Positions 34,815-50,657 of a DNA stretch of 64,000 nucleotides are shown here, piece after piece. The stretch lies in NCBI GenBank assembly GCA_002917075.1, contig NTMA01000112.1, positions 118,883-182,882 on the forward strand, given 5' to 3'. The notes beneath the pieces are model-generated. The model was not told the origin of the DNA. It saw only the letters and a program-made list of their open reading frames with translations, and searched no databases. This stretch comes from Hawksworthiomyces lignivorus (taxonomy: Eukaryota > Ascomycota > Sordariomycetes > Ophiostomatales > Ophiostomataceae). The number at the start of each line of letters is the position of its first letter. Position 1 is the first letter of the stretch. The translations under genes were made by a program, and so were the position numbers.

Positions 34815-37800
34815 ATGCCAGAGACCGAGTATTATGAATACAGGCGGGACCGTGAGCGGGACCGCGACACCGCGTACTTGTCAGATGATGAAGACCGGTA
34901 CAAGAAGACCACTGTGCACCGCTACAAAGTCGGTCCGGGTGACCGCGTAGAGCGCGTGGAGCGGACGGAGCGGGTCGAGGAATTTGACCGCGAACCGCGC
35001 AGAGAGCACCAGACCCGCCGCTCAGCCAACAGCCTGCTCGAGATCGACCGCCGGGACTACGTGCCAGATCGGCCGCGCTCAGCCTTTGAGATTGCTGAGT
35101 CGAACCGGCGCTCCGACCGCCGGCGTGACTACTACGACGACCGAGACGATCTGCGCGTAGTCGAGAAGCGCCGCGACGTGGTCGAGCGCGACTCGGAGGG
35201 CTACGGCGGAGAGCGCAGCCACCGGGTCGTCTACGATAAGACCAAGGAGATCGACCGCGACGTGGACCGCTACCCGCGAGACCGCGACAGCTACATGCGC
35301 ATCCAGCGCCGCGGCGACCGCGACGACCAAATCGTCGTGGAGAGCTACTCTGAAGACCGCCGCGACGACGGCCACGGCGGCGAAGTAGAGCGCTTCCGCA
35401 GAGAGACGGAGTACTACGAGCCAGCGCCAGCGCCGCCGGCGCCCATTGTGATTCGGCCGCGCGCAACGGAGCAGAAGATCATCGTGCAAGACGCGCCAGC
35501 GCCGCCGCCGGTGATCGTGCCGCGCCAGTCGCCTGGCGTGGTCGTGATCCGCGAGAAGGACCAGCGCGTGCAGAAGCGCGAGCCGCAGCGGCGCGAGGAG
35601 GACGACTACTACTATGAGCGGCGTGAGCGCCGCGAGGTGGGGCCGTACCGCGGGGACCGCGAGGAGGAGCTGGCGGTGGCGCGCATCGAGCGGCGCGACG
35701 ACGTCGAAGAGCGGCCGCGCCGCCACCGGCACCACCACCACCATCATCACCACCACGGCGACCGCCGCGACTACGCCTCGGATGGCGACTACTCGTCGGA
35801 CGACAGCTACGTGGTGACCAAGACGGTGATCCGGCGCGAGCGGTCGCCGTCGCAGCACCGCCTGCACCTTGCTGAGGGCGCGCTGGCCGGCGCCGGGGTG
35901 GGCGCGCTGCTGGGCTCGCGCCGCAACAACCAGACGGGCGAGCTGCCGGAGCACCGCGGCCGCAAGGTGCTGGCAGGCGCCGCGCTGGGCGCGCTGGGCA
36001 CGGAGATTATCAAACGCGCCCACAGCGCGTACAACGAGCGCTTTGGCGACGACGCCGACGACGACCTGGACCGCGGGCGCGACCGCGACGGCGGCGACCG
36101 CGGACGCCACCGGTCGTCCAGCCGCCACTCCAAGCTCAAGACGGGGCTGGGCATCGCGGCGGCCGCGCTTGCGGTCGCCGGCGCCGCCAAGTACATCCAG
36201 TCGAACCGCATCGACAAGGAGGAGCGCAACCGCGGCCGCAGCCTGCACCGCCAGAGCAGCGGCGAGGAAGACTACGCCTACGACCACGACGGCGGCGGCC
36301 GCCGCTCCGTGTCGCGCAAGAGCCGCAAGAGCCGCTCGCGCTCCGTCGCCAAGGTCGCCGCCGGCACCGCCGCCGCCGCCGCGCTCGTCCACCACATCCG
36401 CTCCAAGTCGCGCCAGCGCGAGGGCAAGCCAGCGCGCTCCCACTCACGCCTGCGCACGGGCGCCGAGATCGCCGCTGCCGGCCTCGCCGGCGCCGCCGCC
36501 AAGACGCTCTACGACAGGCACAAGGACAAGAAGGAGCACGAGGAGCAAGAGCGCGAGTACGCGGCGCACGAGCGCGAGCGTGAGCACGAGCGCGAGCGCG
36601 AGCTCTCGGACGGCGAGTACGAGGACGACCGCCGCTACCGCCACTCCGGCTCGCGGTCGCGGTCGCGCTCCGGCTCGCGCTCCCACTCACACAGCAGGTC
36701 AGCGCCACGCCCCCCTTATCCGTCGTCCACGGGAGCTGCTGACCCGGAGCTAGGTTTGGTTGAGTACGGCGCCCAGCCGCTCTACTCGGACCCGCCCTAC
36801 CCCACTGAGCACCGTGGCCAGCAGCCGCACGACCGCGGCTACGACAGCGCCGCCGACAACAGCGAGCGCACTGCCGGCGGCGATCGCCGCCACAGCGGCA
36901 GTCGCCACCGCCAGCGCGGCACCGGCGACGACACCGACGAGGCTGCCTACGCGGACACCAGCGACAACGACCGCAACACCAAGCGCAACCGCAGCCGCAG
37001 CCGCTCGCGCCTGCGCGATCTCGCCGCGGCGGGTGCCGGCGCTGCTGCCGCCGCCATCGGCATCAAGAAGTACAAGGACAAGAAGAAGCGCGAGGAAGAG
37101 GAGAAGCGGGCCCGCGAGGAGGAGGGCAACCGCGACCACAACCGTGACCACGATGGCGTTCACAGCCGTGACCACTACCGCGAACATGGCCGCGACCAGG
37201 GAAGTGACCGGAGCCATGATCGTGATCATGACTACGACAGGCAGCGGGATAGCAGCCATCACTGTAAGACACCTCTCTGATTTCTTCGGGAACTTGCCAT
37301 TCCTGCAACCCACCATATAGTGGCCAAAAACTAACATTATTCACCATGAGCAGACCATGAAGATACCGACGATGCATACGACGGCTACTACGATGATTAC
37401 GACGCCCATCGTCCGCCGTCGCCACCACACGCGTCGGGTGGCGCCTTCTACCCACCAGCGCCACAGGGTCCTCCAGCCGGACCCAGCGCTGCCGGTGGTG
37501 GACTCATGCAGCACCCCAACCTGGGCACAACGAATCTGAATGACACGTATCCTCCGTACAACCCAATAGATTACACTGGCTACCCACCGCCGCCTCCCGG
37601 TCCCCCACCTGCTGCCTCAAGCTCCATCCCCCCGCTAGGGCCACTCCCTACGGGTCCTCCTCCTAGAGGACCTTCTGCCGCGGGACCTCTTCCTACAGGT
37701 CCTCCTCCTACAGGGCCTCCAGCGGGCTCTTTTCCTGTGGGACCTCTTCCTACCGGCCCTCCTCCTACAGGGCCTCTTCCTACGGGGCCTCCCCCCTTCG

Positions 37801-39004
37801 CTGGTCCTAGCGCGCCAAGAGAGGTGCCGCCTACTGCCGCTCATCCCGTCGATGGGGCCGACAGCCCCCGCATCAACAACAACCGCCAGCCTCCGCACGA
37901 CGGCGATCATGTGAGTTTTGCCATTCCTCTGTCCCAAGATGCAGCTGCCTCCGTGCCACCCGGCAGTGCGAGACTCCGCAAGGGTGCGTTTTTTTCGCCG
38001 TAATCGTCTTTCAAAGCTTTTCTATTTTGATTTACCACACATGCAATGTTCTTTATCTGAATGTGAGCCATGGACTGACTTTTCCAGGAGCTGTAAATGA
38101 TCGGCACGATCCGTCGTCGGACGGTGAGACCGAAGGGCACTCCAAGGCTGTCGGGTTTGTTCCCCTATCCCCGCAGTCGACGCGTACCCTCAAAAGACAC
38201 CATGCCGAGAGCAATGGTCGCCAAGATCAGCGACCTCGAGAAGCCCACGATGCAAGCACTAGAGGAGCACACACGGCGCGCGGTAACGATGACGAACGGG
38301 GCAGCGATCGCTCGCTGGTACCGTACAGTGGTCCCCGCCGTCGCCGCTTATCCGATCCGTCGTCCAATCGCGCCGGTGGCGGCGTCTTACAACACATGCG
38401 GCCCCAAAGGGAGGCAGTCTCTGATGACGACGACGACGAAGAAGAGGTCATCGAGGTGCTTCCCGACAGGTTTGACTCTCAGGGCCGCCCGCTGCGCGGC
38501 ACGCCTTCGTACGGCAGCCAGGGTCACCGCGGGTCCCGCCTGACCACGCGCCGCGGCAATTTCAATTACGACGACCCGCGTCGTGATGGCAGCGGCTGGC
38601 ACGTGCGCGGCCAGTGGGGTGTCGCGGGAACTGACCCCGAGGGCGTGGAGCGCATCGCCAAGAACATGCGAGGCTTCGTCGACAACTTCGGCCGTGGACC
38701 AAGCCTCCTGGGCGTTGTGGGTGGTATGTTAGAAGGGCTGGCCCGCGGCCACGGTTTACTTGAAGACAGGGCGGGGCCGTCAGGCTCAGGTGCGGCAGAA
38801 GATGGCGGTCGTCAGTGGAGCAGCGACGACGAGCGGAAGAGGAAGCGGCGGAGCGGCGGTAGAGATGACCGAGATCGGCCACGCGGGTCTCGACACGGGC
38901 GGCCCGCATCCGTGGACAGCTACGAAGACAGCTACCCGGAGCGGGAGCGTCATGACTATTACAACCATGGCAGCGGGCGAAAGCGGAGGCGGAGTTTGAA
39001 TTGA
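34815..39004 (+). CDS. Large DUF3824-like low-complexity protein
   Basis: Exons 34815-37263, 37354-37983 and 38088-39004 give 1331 residues. The N-terminal third is rich in Arg, Asp, Glu and Tyr, with a His run near residues 306-316. It then shows six Gly/Ala-rich helix-like segments starting near residues 352, 384, 442, 512, 548 and 735, most followed by basic residues, for example GALAGAGVGALLGSRR and GAEIAAAGLAGAAAKTLYD. SR and RE/ER dipeptide tracts separate them. Exon 2 encodes a proline-rich region with repeated P-L-P-T-G-P-P-P units, and exon 3 an acidic stretch then RFDSQGRPL and a basic C-terminus. The layout matches fungal proteins with DUF3824. Function unknown; the Gly/Ala segments suggest helix packing or membrane contact. 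Confidence 0.8.
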
Positions 39005-40039
39005 ACGGCAATGACGAACGCTATGAAGTGATTTCTTTTTCCGCTGCTGGTTATATGTTTTTACTGATTTTATGATTTCGCTTACGACTTTTGACTTGTT
39101 TCAGTTGTTTTCTTCTTTCTTTGTGCGACTTGCCTTGTTTGCCCTTTCATATTGTGGTTGATACCTCGTTTGCTACATTCCTGATTTTCAGCAGCTTTTC
39201 AATGAATACGGCCGATGTAATGAATATGTTCATTTATGAGTTCATTCGTCTGCGAAGAGTTCTCTATAAAATCAACTGGGGCTTTTATGACTTCTTTACA
39301 GTACGAGGAAGCAAGCTTTGGCTGCTGATGTGGAATGGTTTTGTGTCACGGCCTTGGATGAAATGAAACTCGATTGTTATGTACTGATGAAGTGATGCAT
39401 CGATACAACCTTTATGACTTATGAATACATTGAATACCCACCAAAATGCGAATACGCCATCTACTTAAGAAGCTTATATGGAATGGGCACAGAAATGAGG
39501 TCACAAAATTGTATACCTGCAGGGCGCTAAAAGATACAGGACTTTGTACTCAACGGCTAGCTGTTTCCGCAACGTATGAGGAGAACCCCGGAACCAGCGG
39601 CACCCCAGCATTTTGCTACGCTGCGGATCGCTTGACCCTCGTGAAATGCAAAGATAAAGATATACCTCCACATCCACAAGCTATGCCCTAATACTCCGCA
39701 ATTCAATACTACAGCTTGGAATTCAACGCCGTTCGCTACTAATTGGATAATTGCAGGCGCCGCTGGGCGTATCACCCCGCGGCCTGAGGTCAACGCATGC
39801 AAGCAGCCCGCACCCTCTGCGGTATACGGTATGAGGCAGCTTGCCTAACACATAATTGTTTTCTCTCTTAGATGAGATATCGAGGACCAGTGGCACAAAG
39901 ATATACTGTTTGCCTTCGTAGACAGCTTTAGTTGGAGTGAATTGTTGTGTTGATCGATAGCTACGACGTGGACGAATACACTTATTCGATCAATTGCATC
40001 ATCAGACGATAGGTCTCCGCCTCTGGGAAACTCAGGAAG
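39005..40039. other. Intergenic
   Basis: 1035 bp, A/T-richer than its flanks. An upstream exon of the esterase ending before the TAG near 40010 cannot be excluded. No gene called. Confidence 0.5.
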
Positions 40040-41740
40040 ATGCACTCGTCTTCCGTGACCAATTTGGCCACCCAGGCGTTGTTTGCGTCGCCCTTGGTGC
40101 AATTGCAGCAGCCCCTTGAGTCGTTCGACCGCCCGGTTGTCCATCTTCAGAATGGCTCCTATGCGGGCGTGTACCAGCCGGAGTACAACCAGGACTACTT
40201 CCTAGGCATGCCATTCGCGGCCCCGCCGGTGGGCGATCTCCGCCTGCGCGTGCCGCAGCCATACAACGAGACCTGGACCGGCCTCCGAGATGCCACGGCG
40301 TACTCGGACGAGTGCGTCGGGTATCCCGTGCTGGACGACATGGGGTACCCGTCCAGCGAAGACTGTCTGACCATCAACGTCGTGCGGCCGGCGGGCATGG
40401 AGGACCGCAAGCTACCCGTGGCCTTCTGGATCTACGGCGGCGGGTTCTGGCAGGGCGGCAGCATCGACAAGCGCTTCAACCTGACGTTCATGGTGGCACA
40501 GTCGGTGGCCATGGGCCAGCCGATCATCGGGGTGAGCTTCAACTACCGGCTGTCGGGCTGGGGCTTCCTGACGAGCAAGGAGACGCGGGCGGCGGGCGTG
40601 ACGAACCTGGGTATCCGCGACCAGCGCTTGGCGCTGGAGTGGGTGCAGGAGAACATTGGGGCATTCGGCGGTGACCCGCGGCGCGTGACCATCTGGGGCG
40701 AGTCGGCGGGCGCGGCGTCGGTGGGCATCCACATCACGGCGTACGGCGGGCGCGACGACTCGCTCTTTAGCGGGGCCATCGGCCAGAGCGCGGGCCCGCT
40801 GCTGCTGGGCAGCTGGACGTTCAAGGCTAACCAGTCCATCTACGACAGCGTGGTGCGCGACGCCGGGTGCGCGGACGCGGCGGACTCGCTGCAGTGCCTG
40901 CGGGAGGCGCCTTTTGAGACGCTGGACCGGCTGTTTGGCGGCGTCAAGCCGGCCAACCAGTTCTTCCCGCAGCCGGACGGCGACATCATCCGCGGGTCCA
41001 ACTACGAGCAGCTGCTGCGCGGCGAGTTCGTCAAGGTGCCGTACCTGATCGGCACCAACAGCGACGAGGGCACCATCTTCACGCCGTACGGCATCAATAC
41101 GGACGAGGACTTCCGCGCGTACATGCGCTTCAAGGGCGTGCCCGAGGCGACCATGCCCCAGATCGAGCTGCTGTACCCGGACATCCCCGCGCTGGGCTGC
41201 CCCGCCACCATCGTGGACCGGCCCGACGAGACGGTCGGGCGCCAGTGGAAGCGTGCGGTGGCGTACACGGGCGACTTCCACTTCATCGCGACGCGGCGGC
41301 TGGTGACCAACCTGTGGGCGCAGCATGGGCTGCCGGCCTACTCGTACCGCTTCAACGTGGCCACCAACGGCAACCAGAACAACTGGCTGGGCGTGTGCCA
41401 CTTCTCCGAGGCCGCCTTTGTCTTCGACAACGTCGACGGCCACGGCTACACCATCAACACCATGGCCGACATGCCGCCGTCGTACCCGCAGCTAGCTAAG
41501 CTCATGTCCGGCATGTGGATCAGCTTCGTCAACTCGGGCGACCCCAACGGCCACGGCGTCGCCGACGTCGCCGCGTGGCCCGCGTACGACCCCCTCTACG
41601 TCGGCAGCGGCTACGGCAAGAACTTTGTGTTCGACGTCAACCAGACGGACTCGAGCTTCGGCTACATCGAGGACGACTCGTTTAGAGGGGAGGCTATTGC
41701 GTACATCAACAGCATCTGGCAGTCGAGCTTCGGGCTCTAA
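40040..41740 (+). CDS. Type B carboxylesterase / lipase
   Basis: One exon of 566 residues. The alpha/beta-hydrolase of the carboxylesterase/lipase (COesterase) family is clear: FLGMPFAAPPVGDLRLR, EDCLTINVVRP, the oxyanion-hole GGGFWQGG, then catalytic S222 in WGESAGAAS, an acidic residue in NSDEGT, and a catalytic His in CHFSEAAFVF. It hydrolyses ester bonds of lipids or xenobiotics; such proteins are usually secreted. The N-terminus (MHSSSVTNLATQALFASPLV) is only weakly signal-like and an in-frame stop lies at 40010-40012. Either this is the start, or an upstream exon adds a better signal peptide. G/C-rich third positions fit the core half of the window. Confidence 0.93.
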   Translation: MHSSSVTNLATQALFASPLVQLQQPLESFDRPVVHLQNGSYAGVYQPEYNQDYFLGMPFAAPPVGDLRLRVPQPYNETWTGLRDATAYSDECVGYPVLDDMGYPSSEDCLTINVVRPAGMEDRKLPVAFWIYGGGFWQGGSIDKRFNLTFMVAQSVAMGQPIIGVSFNYRLSGWGFLTSKETRAAGVTNLGIRDQRLALEWVQENIGAFGGDPRRVTIWGESAGAASVGIHITAYGGRDDSLFSGAIGQSAGPLLLGSWTFKANQSIYDSVVRDAGCADAADSLQCLREAPFETLDRLFGGVKPANQFFPQPDGDIIRGSNYEQLLRGEFVKVPYLIGTNSDEGTIFTPYGINTDEDFRAYMRFKGVPEATMPQIELLYPDIPALGCPATIVDRPDETVGRQWKRAVAYTGDFHFIATRRLVTNLWAQHGLPAYSYRFNVATNGNQNNWLGVCHFSEAAFVFDNVDGHGYTINTMADMPPSYPQLAKLMSGMWISFVNSGDPNGHGVADVAAWPAYDPLYVGSGYGKNFVFDVNQTDSSFGYIEDDSFRGEAIAYINSIWQSSFGL

Positions 41741-41931
41741 GGAGAGCAGCGAAGCCTAAAATAAAACAAAAAACAAGAAAAATATTTATGATGTTCGTAG
41801 AGCAGTGCTTGCTTTAGTTATTTTTGCTAGCTATATCATGATGAATACATGTCTAGATGATCTCAATTCTGCAGCTGCGGCCATTATCTTCCATGCAGTG
41901 CTCGTTGCCTCGATTTTCTGTATTGCTGCTC

Positions 41932-46492
<4,561 letters not shown>

Positions 46493-47922
46493 ATGTGGAC
46501 GCTTCGCAAGGCGGCTCTGCTGCTTTTGCTTTCTTTAGTGCACTTTGCGCTGTGCGCTGAAGATTTTTACAAGGTATGGCGCATCTTTACCGCCGAGACC
46601 TGGTCGAGAATAGTGCTCTTTGCTAATACACTATTCTACTTCTCAGATTCTTGGAATAAAGCGAGATGCTGGAGACAGAGAAATCAAGTCGGCGTACCGG
46701 CAGCTGAGCAAGAAATACCACCCTGACAAGAACCCGTGCGTCCACACTTTTTCCTTTTCTCTCCTTCTTCCCCTTATCTTCCGGACTGCGCATAGCTAAC
46801 GATACACCCTATGTATGTAGTGGCGACGCAAGCGCCAAGGACAAGTTCGTCGAGGTCTCCGAGGCGTACGAGGCGCTGAGCGACCCCAAGACCCGTCAGA
46901 TCTACGACCAGTACGGCCACGAGGGCCTCAAGCAGCACCAGCAGAAGGGCGGCGGCGGCCAGCACCACGACCCCTTTGACATCTTCAGCCGCTTCTTCGG
47001 CGGCGGCGGCCACTTTGGCCAGCCGAGCGAGCGGCGCGGGCCCAACGTGGAGCTCAAGGTGGGCATCGCGCTGCGCGACTTCTACAACGGCCGCACCATC
47101 GAGTTCCAGTGGGACAAGCAGGAGATCTGCGACCACTGCGACGGCACAGGCGCCGCCGATAAGCACGTGGACACGTGCCCCAAGTGCCACGGCCGCGGCC
47201 TGCTGGTGACCAAGCACCAGCTGGCGCCCGGCATGTTCCAGCAGGTGCAGATGCACTGCGACATGTGCGGCGGCCGCGGCAAGTCCATCAAGCACGTGTG
47301 CCCCGTGTGCGGCGGCCAGCGCGTCGTGCGCCGGCCCACGCCCGTGTCCGTCACCGTCGACCGCGGCGCTGCCAAGGGCGCGCGTCTCGTGTTCGAGAAC
47401 GAGGCCGACGCCAGCCCCGACTACGTCGCCGGCGACCTCGTCGTCACCCTCGACGAGAAGCCTGCCGGCAGCGACCCCGCCGAGGACAACCCGGACCGCG
47501 TCGACGGCGCCTACTTCCGCCGCCGCGGCGACCACCTCTTCTGGACCGAGGCCCTCTCGCTGCGCGAGGCCTGGATGGGCGGCTGGACGCGCAACCTGAC
47601 CCACCTCGACGGCCACGTCGTGCGCCTCGGCCGGCCCCGCGGCCACGTCATCCAGCCGGGCCACGTCGACACCATCGCCGGCGAGGGCATGCCGCTGTGG
47701 CACGAGGACGGTGACAGCGTCTACCACAAGACCGAGTTCGGCAACCTCTACGTCGACTACGTCGTCGTCCTGCCCGACCAGATGGAGGCAGGAATGGAGA
47801 AGGAGTTCTGGGCCCTGTGGGAGAAGTGGCGGGGGAAGATCGGCGTCGACCTGCACAAGGACAGCGGCCGCCCCGACCGGCCGCAGACGCAGGACGGCGA
47901 CTCGAGGCACGAGGAGTTATAG
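46493..47922 (+). CDS. ER-lumenal DnaJ (Hsp40) co-chaperone, Scj1/ERdj3-like
   Basis: Exons 46493-46573, 46647-46735 and 46821-47922 give 423 residues. Residues 1-21 form a signal peptide ([13 protein letters not shown]). The J domain (about 23-88) has the HPD motif in [10 protein letters not shown] Gly-rich, Phe-rich linker follows, then the type I zinc region with [24 protein letters not shown] and CPVCGG, then the substrate-binding C-terminal domains. The last four residues are HEEL, a variant of HDEL, fitting retention in the ER. It would stimulate the Hsp70 BiP/Kar2 during folding or degradation of secretory proteins. Introns fall inside the J domain. Highly G/C-biased. Confidence 0.93.
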
Positions 47923-48445
47923 CCGCAGTCCTTTTTTTGTCCCCTCTTCTTTTGTTGTCTAGCATGTAAATATGAGAAAAACGTGGTAAATGAATGGCGG
48001 GCTATCATTGGCAGTAGACAAAATGGATTCAATATTTCTGTTAATGCTGCATTAGTTGCAGACCTCTGCCGTATCCCTATAAGCAGCCTTCTAAGTCTGC
48101 CTTTCTCTATCTTGCTGCATTCTTGCAGGTATCTGTGATAGCATCCAACGGCTGCAACTTGGCGGAACCAGCACGTACAGTATTGACTCAATAATTAAAG
48201 TTTTATCTCCTTCATTATGTGTGCCAGTGCTGATTTGATGGCATATCTTCATACTTTTTCTAGTCCTATTTTCTGAACCAAATAACGCCATGTAGAGGAA
48301 AACATTACGTCGTAAATATAAAAGCACAGCGGTGCCATTGACAAGAATCCATAAGGGACAAAGTTTGTCGGCGGCACAAAACGAGGATGTCTGTCGACTT
48401 TTTGGTGTCCTGGCGCCGCGGTCATTGCACCTGCCCGCTGAGAAC
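47923..48445. other. Intergenic, convergent 3' regions
   Basis: 523 bp between the DnaJ and desaturase genes. No gene or repeat recognised. Confidence 0.5.
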
Positions 48446-49775
48446 TTACGCCTGCACCTCGCTCTCGGTCCACTCGGCGACCTTGGCGCCGCCGACCAGC
48501 CGGCCTCCCGTCTTGCGCTTCACGCGGCAGCGCAGGCCGACGTTGTCGTCCCAGATGAAGCGCCAGAGCACGTACGTCCAGCTGCGGTGGTAGGGCAGGG
48601 TGTTGTAGAACTCGGGGGCGGTGCGGCGCAGGCGGTCCAGGCGCGTCCAGGGCACGGCGGGGAAGTCGTGGTGCTCGTTGTGGTAGCCGACGTTGTAGGC
48701 GAAGATGTTGAGCGGGCCGTAGTAGCTGTAGGTCTCGGGGATGGGGATGCCGTTGGCCGGGTCGCAGGCCTCGGGCGCGACCGTGTCGTAAACGTAGTGC
48801 TCGGCGATGAAGTGGCCCGCCAGCGGGTGCAGCGACCCGGCCAGAAACGACGACAGCAGCAGGTACAGCAGCGGCTGCACGCCAAACGCCCACACCAGCG
48901 CGCCGTCGAACGCCGCCTGCACCGCCACGTTGAGCGCGTGCACCCACGTCAGCGGGATGCGCAGCACCGCCATCGGCCGCAGCGCGTAGAAGAAGATCTG
49001 GAACGTGCAGAAGAAGGCCTTGCCGAGGATCGAGTCCAGCACAAAGGCCTCGGCGGCCGTCGGCAGGTCCGTGTCGAGGCCGTCCACGCCGAGGGACTTG
49101 TGGTGGGTAAGGTGATAGGGCTAGCCAGAAGCGAAACAGTCAGTATGAGCAGGAGAAAATACAGCGGCAGAAAACGAAAAAGTAGCAGCAGAGCCGGGGA
49201 GAAGCCCTTACCCGGAAAGATGCGCTGTAGGGGATGCCGATCGGGAGATTCGCCACGATGGCCAGGAGGCGGTTGGCCAGCGGCGAGCGGAAGGCCAGGT
49301 TGTGGGAGATCTCATGGATAGCCAGGAAGAGATTCTGGTTGGCTGTGGCGCCGAACACGTAGGCCACGGCCCAGAACTGCCAGGCGAAGAAGCCCGTGTT
49401 CCGCAGGGCATAGGCGAGGGCGACCTGGAGGGCGACGACGCCGACGACCACGTACTTGGTCAGGGGCTCCGGCCCGCACAGCTTGGTGACCTCAGGGTGC
49501 GCCTTGATGATGGCCAGCCGCCGCGTGCGGTGGGGCTCCTCCGTGTACGTCCAGAAGAAGTCGCGGTACTTGGGCTGGACCTCGATCGACTTGAGGTCGC
49601 TGTCCAGCTTACCGGCCTTGCCATTTGCGTCCGCTGCTCCATTGGCGCTCTTGCCATTGGCCTTCACCGTGTCATTGGCCTGCGGTGATGCCGCTGTTGG
49701 AGTCTTTGTCCGCAGAGTTCCGGAATTCGCTGCAGGAGCGGATGAAGTTGACGAAGAGGAAGCGGTCAACGCCAT
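48446..49775 (-). CDS. Sphingolipid delta-4 desaturase (dihydroceramide desaturase)
   Basis: Two exons, complement of 49212-49775 and 48446-49120 (91-nt intron, phase 0), give 412 residues. After a Ser/Ala/Thr-rich head comes the lipid_DES domain with YRDFFWTYTEEPHRTRR and HPEVTKLCGPEP, diagnostic of DEGS1/Des1. The three di-iron histidine boxes are HEISH, HLTHH (first residues of exon 2) and HNEHH, separated by four or more membrane segments. The enzyme introduces the delta-4 double bond into ceramide in the ER, on the path to glucosylceramide. The tail ends SEVQA. Assignment is firm. Confidence 0.95.
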
Positions 49776-50657
49776 GGCGGGCGAAGACGAATTGGAGGCC
49801 GTCGCTAAAAATACGGTATAAAAAAAGAGCGATGTTACAGAGATAAACTCTCACATGAGGTGTGCGTCTGTTTCAGGAGAGAAAGATATCCAATGTTTTA
49901 GAAAACGAGTGGGCTGTGGAAAAAGAAAAGGGCAGAAATAAAAAAAAAACGAATGGGTAAATAGGAGAAGCATATCAGATAAGATCTGATTCAGGAACGA
50001 CGAAGCAGTGGCGCGCGTATATTTTGGACTGAGCACATCCTGGGATCCCTCCATCAGCCCGTTGAAGACTCAAGTGGTGCGATCCGGAAAGCTCTGCACC
50101 GAGACCCACTCCCCTCTCCATCAGTGGTCAGCCAGCGCTGGAGCTTGGCCAGGCACCCGCCAAATTGCCCACAGAAGACGACGACGATCAGCCCAGCCAG
50201 TCTGAAGCTCCCACTGAACCACGCATTCAATTCCCCCAACACTCTCCAACTTCGGCCGACATCCAACGCAAGAAACATACGAAATTCATAAGAGTGCATA
50301 TGAATGCATACGAATACACACTCACCACAAGTTTGTTGAGCCGATCCTTATTTTCCTAACTTGGGCCATTTATTGTCAACAATATCTTTCTTTTTCCAGC
50401 TGCTTGCCTATCTCTTCCTTTTGCTGCATTGTCTTCTTTCATATAAGACGTAATTGCCTATGTCGTATACATACCTCCTTTCCCATGTCTAGCCGCGACC
50501 TTCCTTCTTATTTCGCTTAGATACACGGCTTATCTTTCCTAAGACTCTATAGATGTAGCCCGGCTCAATCTTTCAGATCCATATTTCCACTTCCAGCATG
50601 TAGATGTTTCTAATTATTCCCCCGTTCTCTGGTAAATGGTCATCATTAGGAATGACT
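49776..50657. other. Intergenic upstream of the desaturase
   Basis: 882 bp with the promoter of the desaturase and the 3' region of the zinc-knuckle gene. An A-run lies near 49938-49949. Confidence 0.5.

Noticed and set aside
35079..36443. 454-codon antisense frame under the DUF3824-like gene
   Set aside because: Low-complexity Ala/Val/Arg translation typical of the reverse of Arg/Asp-rich G/C-rich coding sequence.
37911..37920. GTGAGT donor at 37911 in the DUF3824-like gene
   Set aside because: Reading on gives SFAIPLSQD, which resembles the family and the later FVPLSPQ segment; the donor at 37984 keeps frame with exon 3.
46774..47910. 378-codon minus-strand frame opposite the DnaJ gene
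   Set aside because: Shadow of the G/C-rich DnaJ coding sequence.
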